A DNA stretch of 64,000 nt from the NCBI GenBank assembly GCA_016841425.1, contig JAENZE010000008.1:62001-126000 (forward strand). Reading direction: 5' to 3'. Positions 39,306-47,764 of the stretch are shown here, in pieces. Within the stretch, counting starts at the first letter, position 1; each line of letters opens with the position of its first letter. The position numbers and the translations under genes were made by a program. This DNA comes from Syntrophomonas sp. GTDB lineage: Bacteria; Bacillota; Syntrophomonadia; Syntrophomonadales; Syntrophomonadaceae. The notes under the pieces are model-generated. The model saw only the letters and a program-made list of their open reading frames with translations. It ran no database searches and was not told the origin of the DNA.

Positions 39306-39701
39306 TTGCTGTGGTTTAAGATAGACTATCATTCGGGTCAACCTGTCTACCGACAGATTTTGGACAATTTTAAGAGTGGGATTATCAGCGGGAATTTGAA
39401 GGCGGATGATCCTGTCCCGTCTATTCGCGAATTAGCCCGTATGTTAAATGTAAATCCGAATACAGTGGCTCGTGCTTACCGGGAACTGGAAAATGAGGGG
39501 TTAATCTATTCGCGTACCGGTATTGGCAGCTTTATCTCGCCCGCAGAAAAACACGCTCTGGAGGAAAAGGCCTTAGTGGCATTATATCCGGAGTTAAAGA
39601 GGGTTATACAATTATCACAAACCTTTAATCTCCCTAAGATGATGCTGAATAAATTATTTTCTGCTACTCTGGACGAAATATATGGAGGTGATGAGCAATG
39701 A
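39306..39701 (+). CDS. GntR-family repressor, YtrA type
   Basis: 131 aa from TTG at 39306: winged helix (YRQILDNFKSGIISGNLKAD, PSIRELARMLNVNPNTVARA, GLIYSRTGIGSFI) plus a short C-terminal helical domain, the YtrA subfamily that controls adjacent ABC exporters. TTG has AGGTGGTG six bases upstream. The longer open frame to 39240 starts inside the -35 box and cannot be translated. Overlaps the ABC gene by 4 bp. Confidence 0.9.
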   Translation: MLWFKIDYHSGQPVYRQILDNFKSGIISGNLKADDPVPSIRELARMLNVNPNTVARAYRELENEGLIYSRTGIGSFISPAEKHALEEKALVALYPELKRVIQLSQTFNLPKMMLNKLFSATLDEIYGGDEQ

Positions 39702-40564
39702 CCGTCTTTACCATAGATAATTTGGTAAAGGGTTACCCAAAAAGCAGCTTCAAGCTTCGAATAAAGCAGCTTACTCTGCAAGAGGGCAGTATAATGGGCT
39801 TGCTAGGAGTTAATGGAGCGGGGAAGACCTCTCTTTTAAAGCTGCTGCTCCAAATAACTTTTCCGGATACCGGCAATATTACCTGGACCAAAAACAGCAG
39901 CCAGGCTTCAGACTTTATTGTTAATAACGTCAGTTATATGCCGGAATATAAAAATTTATATCATAATCTGAGTACCGGCAGTATGCTGTCCTTATCCGCC
40001 AGGACTATTCCTGGCTGGAACAGCAATAAAGCCGAAAAACTATTGTCTGTTTTTCCTTTGGATCTGGGCAAGAAAATCAGCACTCTGTCTTATGGGGAAA
40101 AAACTCGCTTATATGCAGTAATAACTTTCTCCAAAGATGTACCTTATATTATACTTGACGAACCTTCCCGGGGCTTAGATCCGGTAATGCAGGAAAGAAT
40201 GCTGGAACAGGTTAAGCTTGCCAGCCAGGAAGATAAGACCATTGTTTTTTCTTCTCATCAGTTACCAGAAATCGAAGAAACGGCTGATACCGCAGCAGTA
40301 ATAAAAAATGGTGAAATTATCTTAAATGATTATCTAGATGAACTTAAATCTTCACTGTTTTTGCTGGCAGCACCGGAGGGCATAAACCCCGAGGATGGCT
40401 CACCATTCACGATTTTAGCCCGGCGCAAACAGTCTGGTCAGAATATACTCTTATGCCGGGGTACAAACTCAGCCCGCGCTTCAATAAAGGAGCCGTTTAA
40501 GGTTTTTAATGCTAATCTAAAAGATATCTTTCTTACTATTAACGAAGGCGAGGTGTATCAATAA
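39698..40564 (+). CDS. ABC transporter ATP-binding protein
   Basis: 288 aa. Walker A LLGVNGAGKTSLLKLLL, signature LSYGEKTRLYAV and Walker B YIILDEPSRGLDP followed by the switch His in VFSSHQLPE. Drives an ABC-2-type exporter whose membrane part is the next gene (adjoining). Such GntR-linked systems often export antimicrobial peptides or lipids; the substrate here is unknown. Confidence 0.95.
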   Translation: MTVFTIDNLVKGYPKSSFKLRIKQLTLQEGSIMGLLGVNGAGKTSLLKLLLQITFPDTGNITWTKNSSQASDFIVNNVSYMPEYKNLYHNLSTGSMLSLSARTIPGWNSNKAEKLLSVFPLDLGKKISTLSYGEKTRLYAVITFSKDVPYIILDEPSRGLDPVMQERMLEQVKLASQEDKTIVFSSHQLPEIEETADTAAVIKNGEIILNDYLDELKSSLFLLAAPEGINPEDGSPFTILARRKQSGQNILLCRGTNSARASIKEPFKVFNANLKDIFLTINEGEVYQ

Positions 40565-41353
40565 ATGAATCTATTCGTAAAAGAAGTCAATGACCTCAGA
40601 ACCCGCTTTCTTATTATGTTCTTACTAATTGGGATATCTGCTTATTTTATAATAGTTTATTATGACTTTTTTATGTCCCTGTTGGATATAAATACTATAA
40701 AAGAAGCCTTGGAGCTTTCGCCCTTGAGCGGCTATATAGACAGCGAAGCTATAATGCAGCAGCTGACCTTGCTCTTTAACGATATTGATTTTTACGTGTG
40801 GTCCCAGTGGTTTGGCAAGAATCTTTACCAAATTATAGTCCTGAGCACCATACTACTGGCTTTTTCATCATTTGCACGCGAAGCAGAGCATAATACTATG
40901 AGTTTTCTGCTTAGCAATTTTACCCGCTGGCAAATATTCACCAGCAAAGTTCTGGCCGGCAGTATGCTGCTGATGGTTCTGGTGGCGGAAGGATGTTTCC
41001 TGCCGCTTATCCTGGCACCCGGCGCAGGCTATTCTTTTGATCTGGTAACTGCCTGCTCTTATCTGCTGCAAATGGGTTTAGCAGCCATCTTTTTGTATGC
41101 TGCAGTTATATTATTTTCAGTTTTATCAAAAGATGTTATTAAACCTATTATTGCTTCTATAGTATTGTTAGTAATTCTGGCATTGCCAAGGTTAACCAAG
41201 GTTTTGAGCTCGCTGTATCTTCTTCGATATATGACCGGATTTGATATATTTATCGGCCGTGGCGTTCATTATACCTCAGTGCTTCTATTAGCTTTATTAA
41301 CGGCAGCTCTGTTCTGGATTGCCTGGCAGGTATACGAGAAAAAGGATTTTTAA
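40565..41353 (+). CDS. ABC-2-type transporter membrane protein
   Basis: 262 aa with six predicted spans (first about 16-35, last about 238-256). It has the ABC-2 pattern of a large loop after span 1, and EAEHNTMSFLLSNFTRWQIF between spans 2 and 3, typical of ABC-2 permeases. Begins at the base after the ATPase stop codon; partners with it. Confidence 0.88.
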   Translation: MNLFVKEVNDLRTRFLIMFLLIGISAYFIIVYYDFFMSLLDINTIKEALELSPLSGYIDSEAIMQQLTLLFNDIDFYVWSQWFGKNLYQIIVLSTILLAFSSFAREAEHNTMSFLLSNFTRWQIFTSKVLAGSMLLMVLVAEGCFLPLILAPGAGYSFDLVTACSYLLQMGLAAIFLYAAVILFSVLSKDVIKPIIASIVLLVILALPRLTKVLSSLYLLRYMTGFDIFIGRGVHYTSVLLLALLTAALFWIAWQVYEKKDF

Positions 41354-41451
41354 CTAACATGGCCAGATAAGAGCACAATGCTCGCCAAGCACATAGCCGT
41401 TACTTCATGTAAATTACGAAAATGAGTTCAATTTTAAGGAGGGAACAGTAT

Positions 41452-41775
41452 ATGATTATTACTACATGTGAAAGTGTACCCGGTTATAAGATTACAGAAA
41501 TTAAAGGGTTAGTAAGGGGCAGTTGTATCCGAGCCAAGCACCTGGGCAAGGATATAGGTGCCGGGCTAAAGTCTCTGGTAGGAGGTGAACTAAGAGGTTA
41601 TAGCGAACTTCTGGAAGAGTCAAGAGAAGAGGCAATCGGAAGAATGATTGAACAAGCCGATCAATCAAGTGCCGACGCCGTCATTGGTATGCGCTTTGTA
41701 AGCTCACAGGTTATGAGCGGTGCGGCAGAGTTTTTAGCCTATGGTACAGCGGTTAAGCTGCAAAAAGAGTCATAA
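41452..41775 (+). CDS. YbjQ/UPF0145 family protein
   Basis: 107 aa beginning MIITTCESVPGYKITEIKGL. The family features RGSCIRAKHLGKDIGAGLKS, GGELRGYSELLEESREEAI and the C-terminal SSADAVIGMRF are present. Forms a pentameric fold in crystal structures; function not known. ATG at 41452 has AAGGAGGG upstream; the ATG at 41422 overlaps no such site. Confidence 0.9.
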   Translation: MIITTCESVPGYKITEIKGLVRGSCIRAKHLGKDIGAGLKSLVGGELRGYSELLEESREEAIGRMIEQADQSSADAVIGMRFVSSQVMSGAAEFLAYGTAVKLQKES

Positions 41776-42489
41776 CCTTTAGCCCAGGCTAATTCGTTGG
41801 AGTTGCCCGTTTACGCATTAAAGATTGAACTTACTTTCAAATCTTAATCTAGTACGAAAAAAGCTTCTTGGCGATGAATGCTTAAGGTTAGCGCAGGGGG
41901 ATAAAGGCGATTCGTTTAGCGGGAACATAACTTGTTTTAACCCATCAATCTAAGCATCACTGGCTAACTTATATGGAGAAAGTAAGACCGAACCCAAGCG
42001 GTCTTAAGCATTCATCCGTACAATTTTCGTTTGCACTTGTTTCATACAGGCATGTTTGGTCAGCTCGAAAATTACTTCTTGGGGATGAATGCTTAAGGTT
42101 AGCGCAGGGGGATAAAGGCGATTCGTTTAGCGGGAACATAACTTGTTTTAACCCATCAATCTAAGCATCACTGGCTAACTTATATGGAGAAAGTAAGACC
42201 GAACCCAAGCGGTCTTAAGCATTCATCCGTACAATTTTCGTTTGCACTTGTTTCATACAGGCATGTTTGGTCAGCTCGAAAATTACTTCTTGGGGATGAA
42301 TGCTTAAGGTTAGCGCAGGGGGATAAAGGCGATTCGTTTAGCGGGAACATAACTTGTTTTAACCCATCAATCTAAGCATCACTGGCTAACTTATATGGAG
42401 AAAGTAAGACCGAACCCAAGCGGTCTTAAGCATTCATCCGTACAATTTTCGTCTGCACTTGTAGTAGTTCTCAGAATGCTGATAAATAA
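41776..42489. other. 714-bp gap dominated by a tandem repeat
   Basis: Apart from the array described at 41851-42461, the flanks (41776-41850 and 42462-42489) hold no gene. The two identical 63-codon frames (41973-42164 and 42184-42375) are by-products of the repeat. Confidence 0.7.
41851..42461 (+). repeat. copy C: tandem array of the inverted-end repeat, 211-bp period
   Basis: The unit recurs three times: GATGAATGCTTAAGG starts at 41873, 42084 and 42295, an exact period of 211 bp. Units 1 and 2 appear identical over the full period; unit 3 matches until about 42450 where one T-to-C change precedes its end. Each unit has inverted ends (CGAAAATT...GGATGAATGCTTAAG versus CTTAAGCATTCATCC...AATTTTCG) and a central AAGACCG...CGGTCTT hairpin. 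The array sits between two convergent genes. Confidence 0.92.
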
Positions 42490-43470
42490 TTACTCTTCTT
42501 CATGCCGGTAGCGCGAAGTATAAAACTGTTGCTCATGAAAGGTATCGTAGGGGGTAAAAGGATTCTGCTCATCTTGATGCTCCACAATTTTATTGAAAAA
42601 TACATATAGCTTGGCATCCAGGTCATCCATGGCGTGAAGCAGCAGCGCTTCCGGAGATAATGGCAGAACCGGCGAGCCGAATTGCAGACTGCCATGGTGT
42701 CCCAGTATCATGTTTTTCAGCATTTTTTCCAGCAGGTCCGGGAAATCCAGGCCTGCTTCTCTCATAGATGCTATTTCCCTGGAAATAAATTCATACCCCA
42801 AAACAATGTGTCCAACCAGCTTGCCTATTTCGGTATAATCAGGCAATACATCAATTCGGAATTCTTTAATCTTACCTATGTCATGCAGTATGGCTCCGGT
42901 AATCATAAGATCCCGGTTGATATCTGGATATAACTGAGCTGCTTTATCACATAATTCGCTAACTATAAGAGTATGCTCGATTAAGCCGCCGTTGTAATTG
43001 TGATGAATAACTTTAGCGGCCGGCGCAGCTAAAAATTCCTGCCACATGGAAGGAGTGAATATTCTTGAGAGCAAACTCCTCATATGAGGATCTCTAATAC
43101 TGTCCATCTTATCTTCCAATTCCTGTTTAAGCTCTTTTAGCTCGCGGACGGGACTTTTCATATAGGATTGCGGTTCCTCATCCAGAACTTTAATCCGCTT
43201 GGCCGTAATCTGCGTCTGCTGATTGTAAATACCGATATCACCTAACATCCCAATAACAGCTCCGGTTTCCAGTATGCCGGCCAGCTGGCAGCTATCCCAT
43301 ACTACTGCTTTTATTTCCCCACTTCGATCGCTAATGCTAAGATGGGTGATGTTCTTTCCCTCCCGGGTCTTCCGAGTAGTCTTATCCTGCACCAGAAACT
43401 TACCCCAGAACTGGGTTCCGCTGGGAAGATTTTTCAATTCTTTTACTGTGAATGGTCCTTTATTGTTCAC
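42490..43470 (-). CDS. yhaM: 3'-5' exoribonuclease YhaM-type (OB fold plus HD domain)
   Basis: 326 aa. N-terminal OB-fold (about 1-110, FWGKFLVQDKTTRKTREG, SGEIKAVVWDS) and a C-terminal HD phosphohydrolase domain (GGLIEHTLIVSELCDKAA, GAILHDIGKIKEF, LGHHGSLQFG). Such proteins trim RNA and single-stranded DNA 3' ends. The GTG at 43470 (VNNKGPFTVK) has AGGAGTGAGGAG in front. The longer frame (43554) overlaps the preceding radical SAM gene without need. Confidence 0.9.
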   Translation of the reverse strand: MNNKGPFTVKELKNLPSGTQFWGKFLVQDKTTRKTREGKNITHLSISDRSGEIKAVVWDSCQLAGILETGAVIGMLGDIGIYNQQTQITAKRIKVLDEEPQSYMKSPVRELKELKQELEDKMDSIRDPHMRSLLSRIFTPSMWQEFLAAPAAKVIHHNYNGGLIEHTLIVSELCDKAAQLYPDINRDLMITGAILHDIGKIKEFRIDVLPDYTEIGKLVGHIVLGYEFISREIASMREAGLDFPDLLEKMLKNMILGHHGSLQFGSPVLPLSPEALLLHAMDDLDAKLYVFFNKIVEHQDEQNPFTPYDTFHEQQFYTSRYRHEEE

Positions 43471-43495
43471 TACTCTCCTCACTCCTTCTAGTTTA

Positions 43496-44770
43496 TCAAT
43501 CAAGCCTGCTTTGTGCACCGGGAGCTGGATGGGAATAAGAGCCCAGTCTAACATGGGGTATCTCTTCCTTTAAGACTTTTATAAAATTCCCAATCCCTAT
43601 ACCCGAGCTGTTTGCTGTCAGATTTTCCATTAGAAAATCAGCGTCAATATTTAAATTTCTTAATTGAATCATGTCTACCGGGTTATCCCGGACAAATCTG
43701 AGCAGTGCTTCCACTTCTGCCTCCCGGTCAGTAAAGCCTGGAAAAACCAGCAGATTTAATGATATATTCAGTCCCTTATCCTTCGCGTAATGGATAGAAT
43801 TGATCACATCAATTAGCGAGTAATCTCTGGGACGGTGATAACGGAGGTAATTATCTTCCTGGCAGGAAAATATAGTTACCCGCAGAGAATCCAACCCGGC
43901 ATCGCACATCTGTCTTATACCATGGGTATAACCGGCATTGGTATTCATGTTTATGGTACCACAATTGGTCTCCCCCCGTATTATTCTAATCGCTCTGGCC
44001 AGTTTAACTGCATTGAGGCTAGGTTCCCCTTCGCAGCCCTGCCCAAAGCTTATGATGGCATCCCGGGCTTTTTCCAAATGTTCTATGCCTATCTGGGCAA
44101 TTTCATTTACTTCCGGTATAAATGTTAACCTGTTTTGAGGAGAATCATATGGTCCGTGATTTTCAGATATGCATCCCAGGCAGTCAGCGTTACAAGAAAT
44201 CATAGTAGGTATGCCGCCTTCCCAGCGCTGGTAAAATATATTCTGAGCAGTATAACATCCATATTCCAATGAACATCGGGTCAACTGGGTAAGTATTCTA
44301 TTTTTCGGATACTTGCTCGTCAAACGCTTTATTTTAAGTTCTAAACTATTGGTATTGTAATTTTTAGGGTGCCATTTTCTATGTTCATCTGATTTTATTG
44401 CCGCAACATAGATTTTGTCATTGCGAAACCCTACGGCCGCATACCCATATACTGGCAGGGATCCACTGCCATTCTGCCTTACTCCAGCTGGCAGCAAAGT
44501 GCGAGTGAAACCCTGAGGCAGTAGAGCCGCCACTGCATTTACCCCCTGAGCCGGCAGGCCTGGCACCTGCTCCATCAGGAATATTTCTCCTTTGTCATCC
44601 AAGCCTATCGGCAGATAGCCTGGCAGGGTAACCAGGGCAGCTCCCTGGGGAAGAGGAATCATTTCGTTCTTTTCGGGCTCCACCCATTGAGAACCACTGC
44701 GCGCGAGCATAGACACAGTCGGGCTATCCATCAACCTTCCCTCCTGGTCTGCATATAAAGTAAAAAACAT
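43496..44770 (-). CDS. radical SAM protein
   Basis: About 424 aa. The 4Fe-4S motif is CNADCLGC (CX3CX2C) at roughly residue 190, set in a TIM-barrel-like body (AIISFGQGCEGEPSLNAVKL, SLRVTIFSCQEDNYLRYHRP). The N-terminal about 170 residues are a separate beta-rich region with Gly/Pro-rich loops. The substrate is unknown; it lies 25 bp upstream of yhaM and probably forms an operon with it. ATG at 44770 follows GGGGT; a TTG at 44785 is an alternative start. Confidence 0.85.
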   Translation of the reverse strand: MFFTLYADQEGRLMDSPTVSMLARSGSQWVEPEKNEMIPLPQGAALVTLPGYLPIGLDDKGEIFLMEQVPGLPAQGVNAVAALLPQGFTRTLLPAGVRQNGSGSLPVYGYAAVGFRNDKIYVAAIKSDEHRKWHPKNYNTNSLELKIKRLTSKYPKNRILTQLTRCSLEYGCYTAQNIFYQRWEGGIPTMISCNADCLGCISENHGPYDSPQNRLTFIPEVNEIAQIGIEHLEKARDAIISFGQGCEGEPSLNAVKLARAIRIIRGETNCGTINMNTNAGYTHGIRQMCDAGLDSLRVTIFSCQEDNYLRYHRPRDYSLIDVINSIHYAKDKGLNISLNLLVFPGFTDREAEVEALLRFVRDNPVDMIQLRNLNIDADFLMENLTANSSGIGIGNFIKVLKEEIPHVRLGSYSHPAPGAQSRLD

Positions 44771-44996
44771 ATTATTATACCCCAATCGTTTATTAATTAC
44801 TCTCCTTTCTCACCTACCCACTAGCGAGTTTTATGCTTTGTCTTAGCAAGGAGCCCACAGGACCACAATTTGGGCTCGCTGCGCTCGATATAACAAAGAA
44901 GGGTAAGGCGGTTTACAGGGGGTAAACAACTTGAATAGCCAGGTATCACGTTTGAAGAAAATAGTTCTACATTGGCTAAAATAAGACCGGCCGACA

Positions 44997-45050
44997 GCGG
45001 GACAAAGTATAATGCTCGCTACGCCGAAGCTGTTACCCTCTACGAAAGTT
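44997..45050 (+). repeat. third dispersed repeat fragment, about 54 bp
   Basis: GCGGGACAAAGTATAATG...CGAAGCTGTTACC...CGAAAGTT is repeated in inverted orientation at 61762-61815 with about ten mismatches clustered in the middle. Confidence 0.75.
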
Positions 45051-45052
45051 GA

Positions 45053-45101
45053 GTTAATTTCAAGCAAACAAGTGGCCGCTTCTTTTTTTTGCTTGATTAA
45101 C
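45053..45101. repeat. bulged stem-loop
   Basis: GTTAATTTCAAGCAAA (45053-45068) can pair with TTTGCTTGATTAAC (45088-45101) with a two-base bulge; the loop is T-rich. Role unknown. Confidence 0.4.
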
Positions 45102-45218
45102 TGACCAAACTATAAATTATGCCGAAGTGAGTAGGTGAACAAAAATGAAAAACCGTTTGCTTTTTGGCAATGGATTCTTATTTAGCTCTATCTAATAGGT
45201 TATATTAACTCGGGGCAT

Positions 45219-45242
45219 AAAAAAAGCCCCTTTTCAGGGGCT
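45219..45242 (-). terminator. intrinsic terminator after the LysM/M23 gene
   Basis: On the minus strand AGCCCC-TGAAAA-GGGGCT followed by a run of seven T. It ends 8 bp after the stop codon. Confidence 0.88.
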
Positions 45243-45249
45243 GTTCCAA

Positions 45250-46104
45250 TCAGTACCGAAGATACTTAAGCGGATTTTCTGTTTCGCCGTTAGTTTTAAC
45301 CTCAAAATGAACGTGCGGACCAGTAGTCCTGCCTGTCATGCCTATGGTAGCTATAGCCTGGCCCTTGACTACATATTCGTTTTTATTTACCATAATTTTT
45401 TGACAATGGGCATATACGGTTTCTTTCCCATCCGGGTGTTCAATTATTACTGTTTTTCCATATACTGCCTGACTGCCTACAAAAGCAACTTTCCCTGCCG
45501 CCGCGGCTTTTATCGGGTCACCTATATCCCCGGCGATATCAACTCCATGATGAAAACCAGATGCGCGCCAACCGTAGGCAGAGGTGATACTGCCTGTTAC
45601 CGGCCAGGACATCATCAGAGACCCGATATAACTACGGGAAGTCTGAATCACGGCTACACTTACGCTGGTACTATCAGGTACAGCTACTTTTTCACCTATC
45701 TTCAAGTTTTTCGGATTGATCCCCGGGTTAAACCGGGACAGCTCACTGACAGAAACATCGTACTTGTATGCAATGTCCCAGAGCGTATCTCCTGCACATA
45801 TTATGTGCACCCGAGATCTATTGTAGGGTATTTCTAATATTTGTCCAACCGTTAATATGCAGTTTTTGTCTAAATCGTTGATCATCCTCAAGGTATCCAG
45901 ATCAACCTTAAACTTACGGGATATGTCCCACAGGGTGTCCCCTTTATTAACACTATAAACCTTCATCTTGCTGTCGGTTGGCACAGTCTGTACGCTGCCA
46001 CAGGGGATAAAATTGCCCTGATTTAAGGCTGCCATAGCCGGTCCAACATAGCTCGCTAATAGAAAGGTACATGTCACCAGTGAGCTTATCCACCTCTTAT
46101 TCAC
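45250..46104 (-). CDS. secreted LysM and M23 (LytM-type) peptidase
   Basis: 284 aa. The signal peptide (MNKRWISSLVTCTFLLASYV) ends near AMA. Two LysM wall-binding repeats (about 48-93, 98-143; both with GDTLWDI) precede an M23 peptidase domain (175-284). Its zinc ligands are present: HHGVD (H185, D189) and HVH (264-266), so it should be an active endopeptidase. GTG at 46104 has AGAGGTG upstream, so it is used. Its neighbour upstream is rho; similar proteins include SpoIIQ-like sporulation factors, though a SpoIIQ role is not claimed. Confidence 0.93.
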   Translation of the reverse strand: MNKRWISSLVTCTFLLASYVGPAMAALNQGNFIPCGSVQTVPTDSKMKVYSVNKGDTLWDISRKFKVDLDTLRMINDLDKNCILTVGQILEIPYNRSRVHIICAGDTLWDIAYKYDVSVSELSRFNPGINPKNLKIGEKVAVPDSTSVSVAVIQTSRSYIGSLMMSWPVTGSITSAYGWRASGFHHGVDIAGDIGDPIKAAAAGKVAFVGSQAVYGKTVIIEHPDGKETVYAHCQKIMVNKNEYVVKGQAIATIGMTGRTTGPHVHFEVKTNGETENPLKYLRY

Positions 46105-46133
46105 CTTATTTTCACCTCTCATTCTGCAGGCAC

Positions 46134-46155
46134 AAAAAAAGGGCCTACTGACCCT
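46134..46155 (-). terminator. terminator after rho
   Basis: On the minus strand AGGGTC-AGTA-GGCCCT (one G-T pair) followed by seven T. It lies about 54 bp past the rho stop codon. Confidence 0.7.
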
Positions 46156-46208
46156 AATTTTTCACATAAATGGAGGTATTTATTCATTAAATGTTTATTT
46201 AAAGGATT

Positions 46209-47486
46209 CTAATAAGCTTTATGAGCATAATCTTTCTTGCCAAACACTATAGGAGCGGCTCTAATCAGATCTTTATTGGAATTAGTTTTCTTAATAGTAT
46301 CCAGCATGATTTGCATGGTTTCAACTGGACTGTAGTCACTGAAGGTATTTCTAAGATTCCAGGCTAGATCCATTTCTTCTGAGGTAAATAGCAGCTCTTC
46401 TTTCCTGGTTCCGGAACGCTTCACATCAATGGCAGGGAATATTCTTCTCTCAGCCAGTTTTCTATCCAATACCAGTTCCATATTGCCCCGGCCTTTAAAT
46501 TCTTCAAATATAACTTCATCCATCCTGGAGCCTGTTTCTACCAGGGCAGTTGCTATAATAGTCAGGCTTCCGCCTTCTTCAATATTCCTGGCCGCTCCAA
46601 AAAAACGCTTGGGTTTGTCCAATGAGGCTGGATCGATCCCTCCTGATAAGGTACGCCCGCTGGGCGGCACTACCAGATTATGAGCTCTGGCTAATCGGGT
46701 TACGCTGTCCATCAGAATAACCACATCTTTTTTATGTTCTACCAGTCTTTTTGCTCTTTCCAGGACCATTTCTGTAACCTTGACATGGTTTTCCGGAGGC
46801 TCATCAAAGGTCGACGCCACTACCTCAGCCTTGGTCGAACGCTGCATATCGGTAACTTCTTCCGGTCTCTCATCTACCAGCAATATAAATAGATCAATAT
46901 CCGGATGGTTGGCACTGATCCCCTGTGCTATCTTCTGCAGCAGCATAGTCTTACCTGCTTTAGGGGGAGCTACAATGAGTCCTCTTTGACCTTTTCCTAC
47001 AGGTGATATCAAGTCTATCACCCGGGTAGGTATCTCTTTACTGGTAGTCTCAAGGGTTATTCTTTCGGTAGGATACAGGGGGGTGAGAGCGTCAAAATGC
47101 ACTCTTTTAATTGAATCCTCCGGGGGAAAGCCATTGACTTCCTCCACTCGCAGCAGAGCAAAAAACTTCTCATTGTCCTTGGGGGGTCTTACCTGACCGC
47201 CAACTTTATCCCCGGTTTTAAGCTCAAATTTTCTTATCTGAGATGGAGAAACATATATGTCCTCATGACTGGGAAGATATCCAAAGGGTCTTAAAAAGCC
47301 ATAGCCATCCTGCATAATCTCCAGTACTCCCTGGGCTTGCAGTAATTGGTCTGAGTTAGTTAACGCCTTGGTAATCTCAAATATTAATTCCTTCTTTCTC
47401 AGTTTCGAATAACCAGTGAGATTCTTTTCTCTCGCTATCTGATACAATTCGAGAATAGTCTTGTGTTCCAGTTCGGATATATTCAT
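46209..47486 (-). CDS. rho: transcription termination factor Rho
   Basis: RNA-dependent hexameric helicase, 425 aa. N-terminal Rho-N helices (1-45), OB fold with [20 protein letters not shown], then the RecA-like domain with Walker [16 protein letters not shown], Walker [13 protein letters not shown] and the Q/R loops ([20 protein letters not shown]). ATG with AAGGAGGAT upstream. Confidence 0.98.
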   Translation of the reverse strand: MNISELEHKTILELYQIAREKNLTGYSKLRKKELIFEITKALTNSDQLLQAQGVLEIMQDGYGFLRPFGYLPSHEDIYVSPSQIRKFELKTGDKVGGQVRPPKDNEKFFALLRVEEVNGFPPEDSIKRVHFDALTPLYPTERITLETTSKEIPTRVIDLISPVGKGQRGLIVAPPKAGKTMLLQKIAQGISANHPDIDLFILLVDERPEEVTDMQRSTKAEVVASTFDEPPENHVKVTEMVLERAKRLVEHKKDVVILMDSVTRLARAHNLVVPPSGRTLSGGIDPASLDKPKRFFGAARNIEEGGSLTIIATALVETGSRMDEVIFEEFKGRGNMELVLDRKLAERRIFPAIDVKRSGTRKEELLFTSEEMDLAWNLRNTFSDYSPVETMQIMLDTIKKTNSNKDLIRAAPIVFGKKDYAHKAY

Positions 47487-47764
47487 TTTATCCTCCTTCC
47501 ACGCTAATCACTGGCTATTGAAGTGCTCATCCCACTATAATCCTGAGCATTAACGCACCATTTTCTTAGCGCTAACATACCCTTTAGTAATTCCTTATAC
47601 AATATCGGAATAAACTTGTCTGAATTTTAATTGAATATTTTCCCAAGGCATGAATTTGAATGATACATCAGCGGCAGGAAGGCTCACTGATGTGAACAAA
47701 CTTGTTGTGTGCTCAATATAAAGTATACCATTATTTCAAAAAAATACTCTTACTAAATTAATAT

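Larger units (their letters stand above)
44786..45249. other. 464-bp gap with repeat fragments and a terminator
   Basis: It contains about 35 bp (44815-44850) resembling 7353-7395 (GAGTTTTATGCT..GTCTTAGCA), a 54-bp segment (44997-45050) matching the reverse complement of 61762-61815, a bulged stem (45053-45101) and the lysM gene terminator. The 74-codon frame at 44843-45067 lies over these repeats and is not counted as a gene. Confidence 0.6.

Noticed and set aside
41973-42375. Two identical 63-codon frames (41973-42164 and 42184-42375)
   Set aside because: They are identical because of the 211-bp tandem repeat; there is no ribosome-binding site and the other copies of the repeat do not keep the frame.
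41851-42461. Possible CRISPR array
   Set aside because: The repeated unit is 211 bp with identical content throughout, not 25-40-bp repeats with unique spacers, and no cas genes are near.
44843-45067. 74-codon minus-strand frame
   Set aside because: Overlaps fragments of the dispersed repeats; no start signal or motif.
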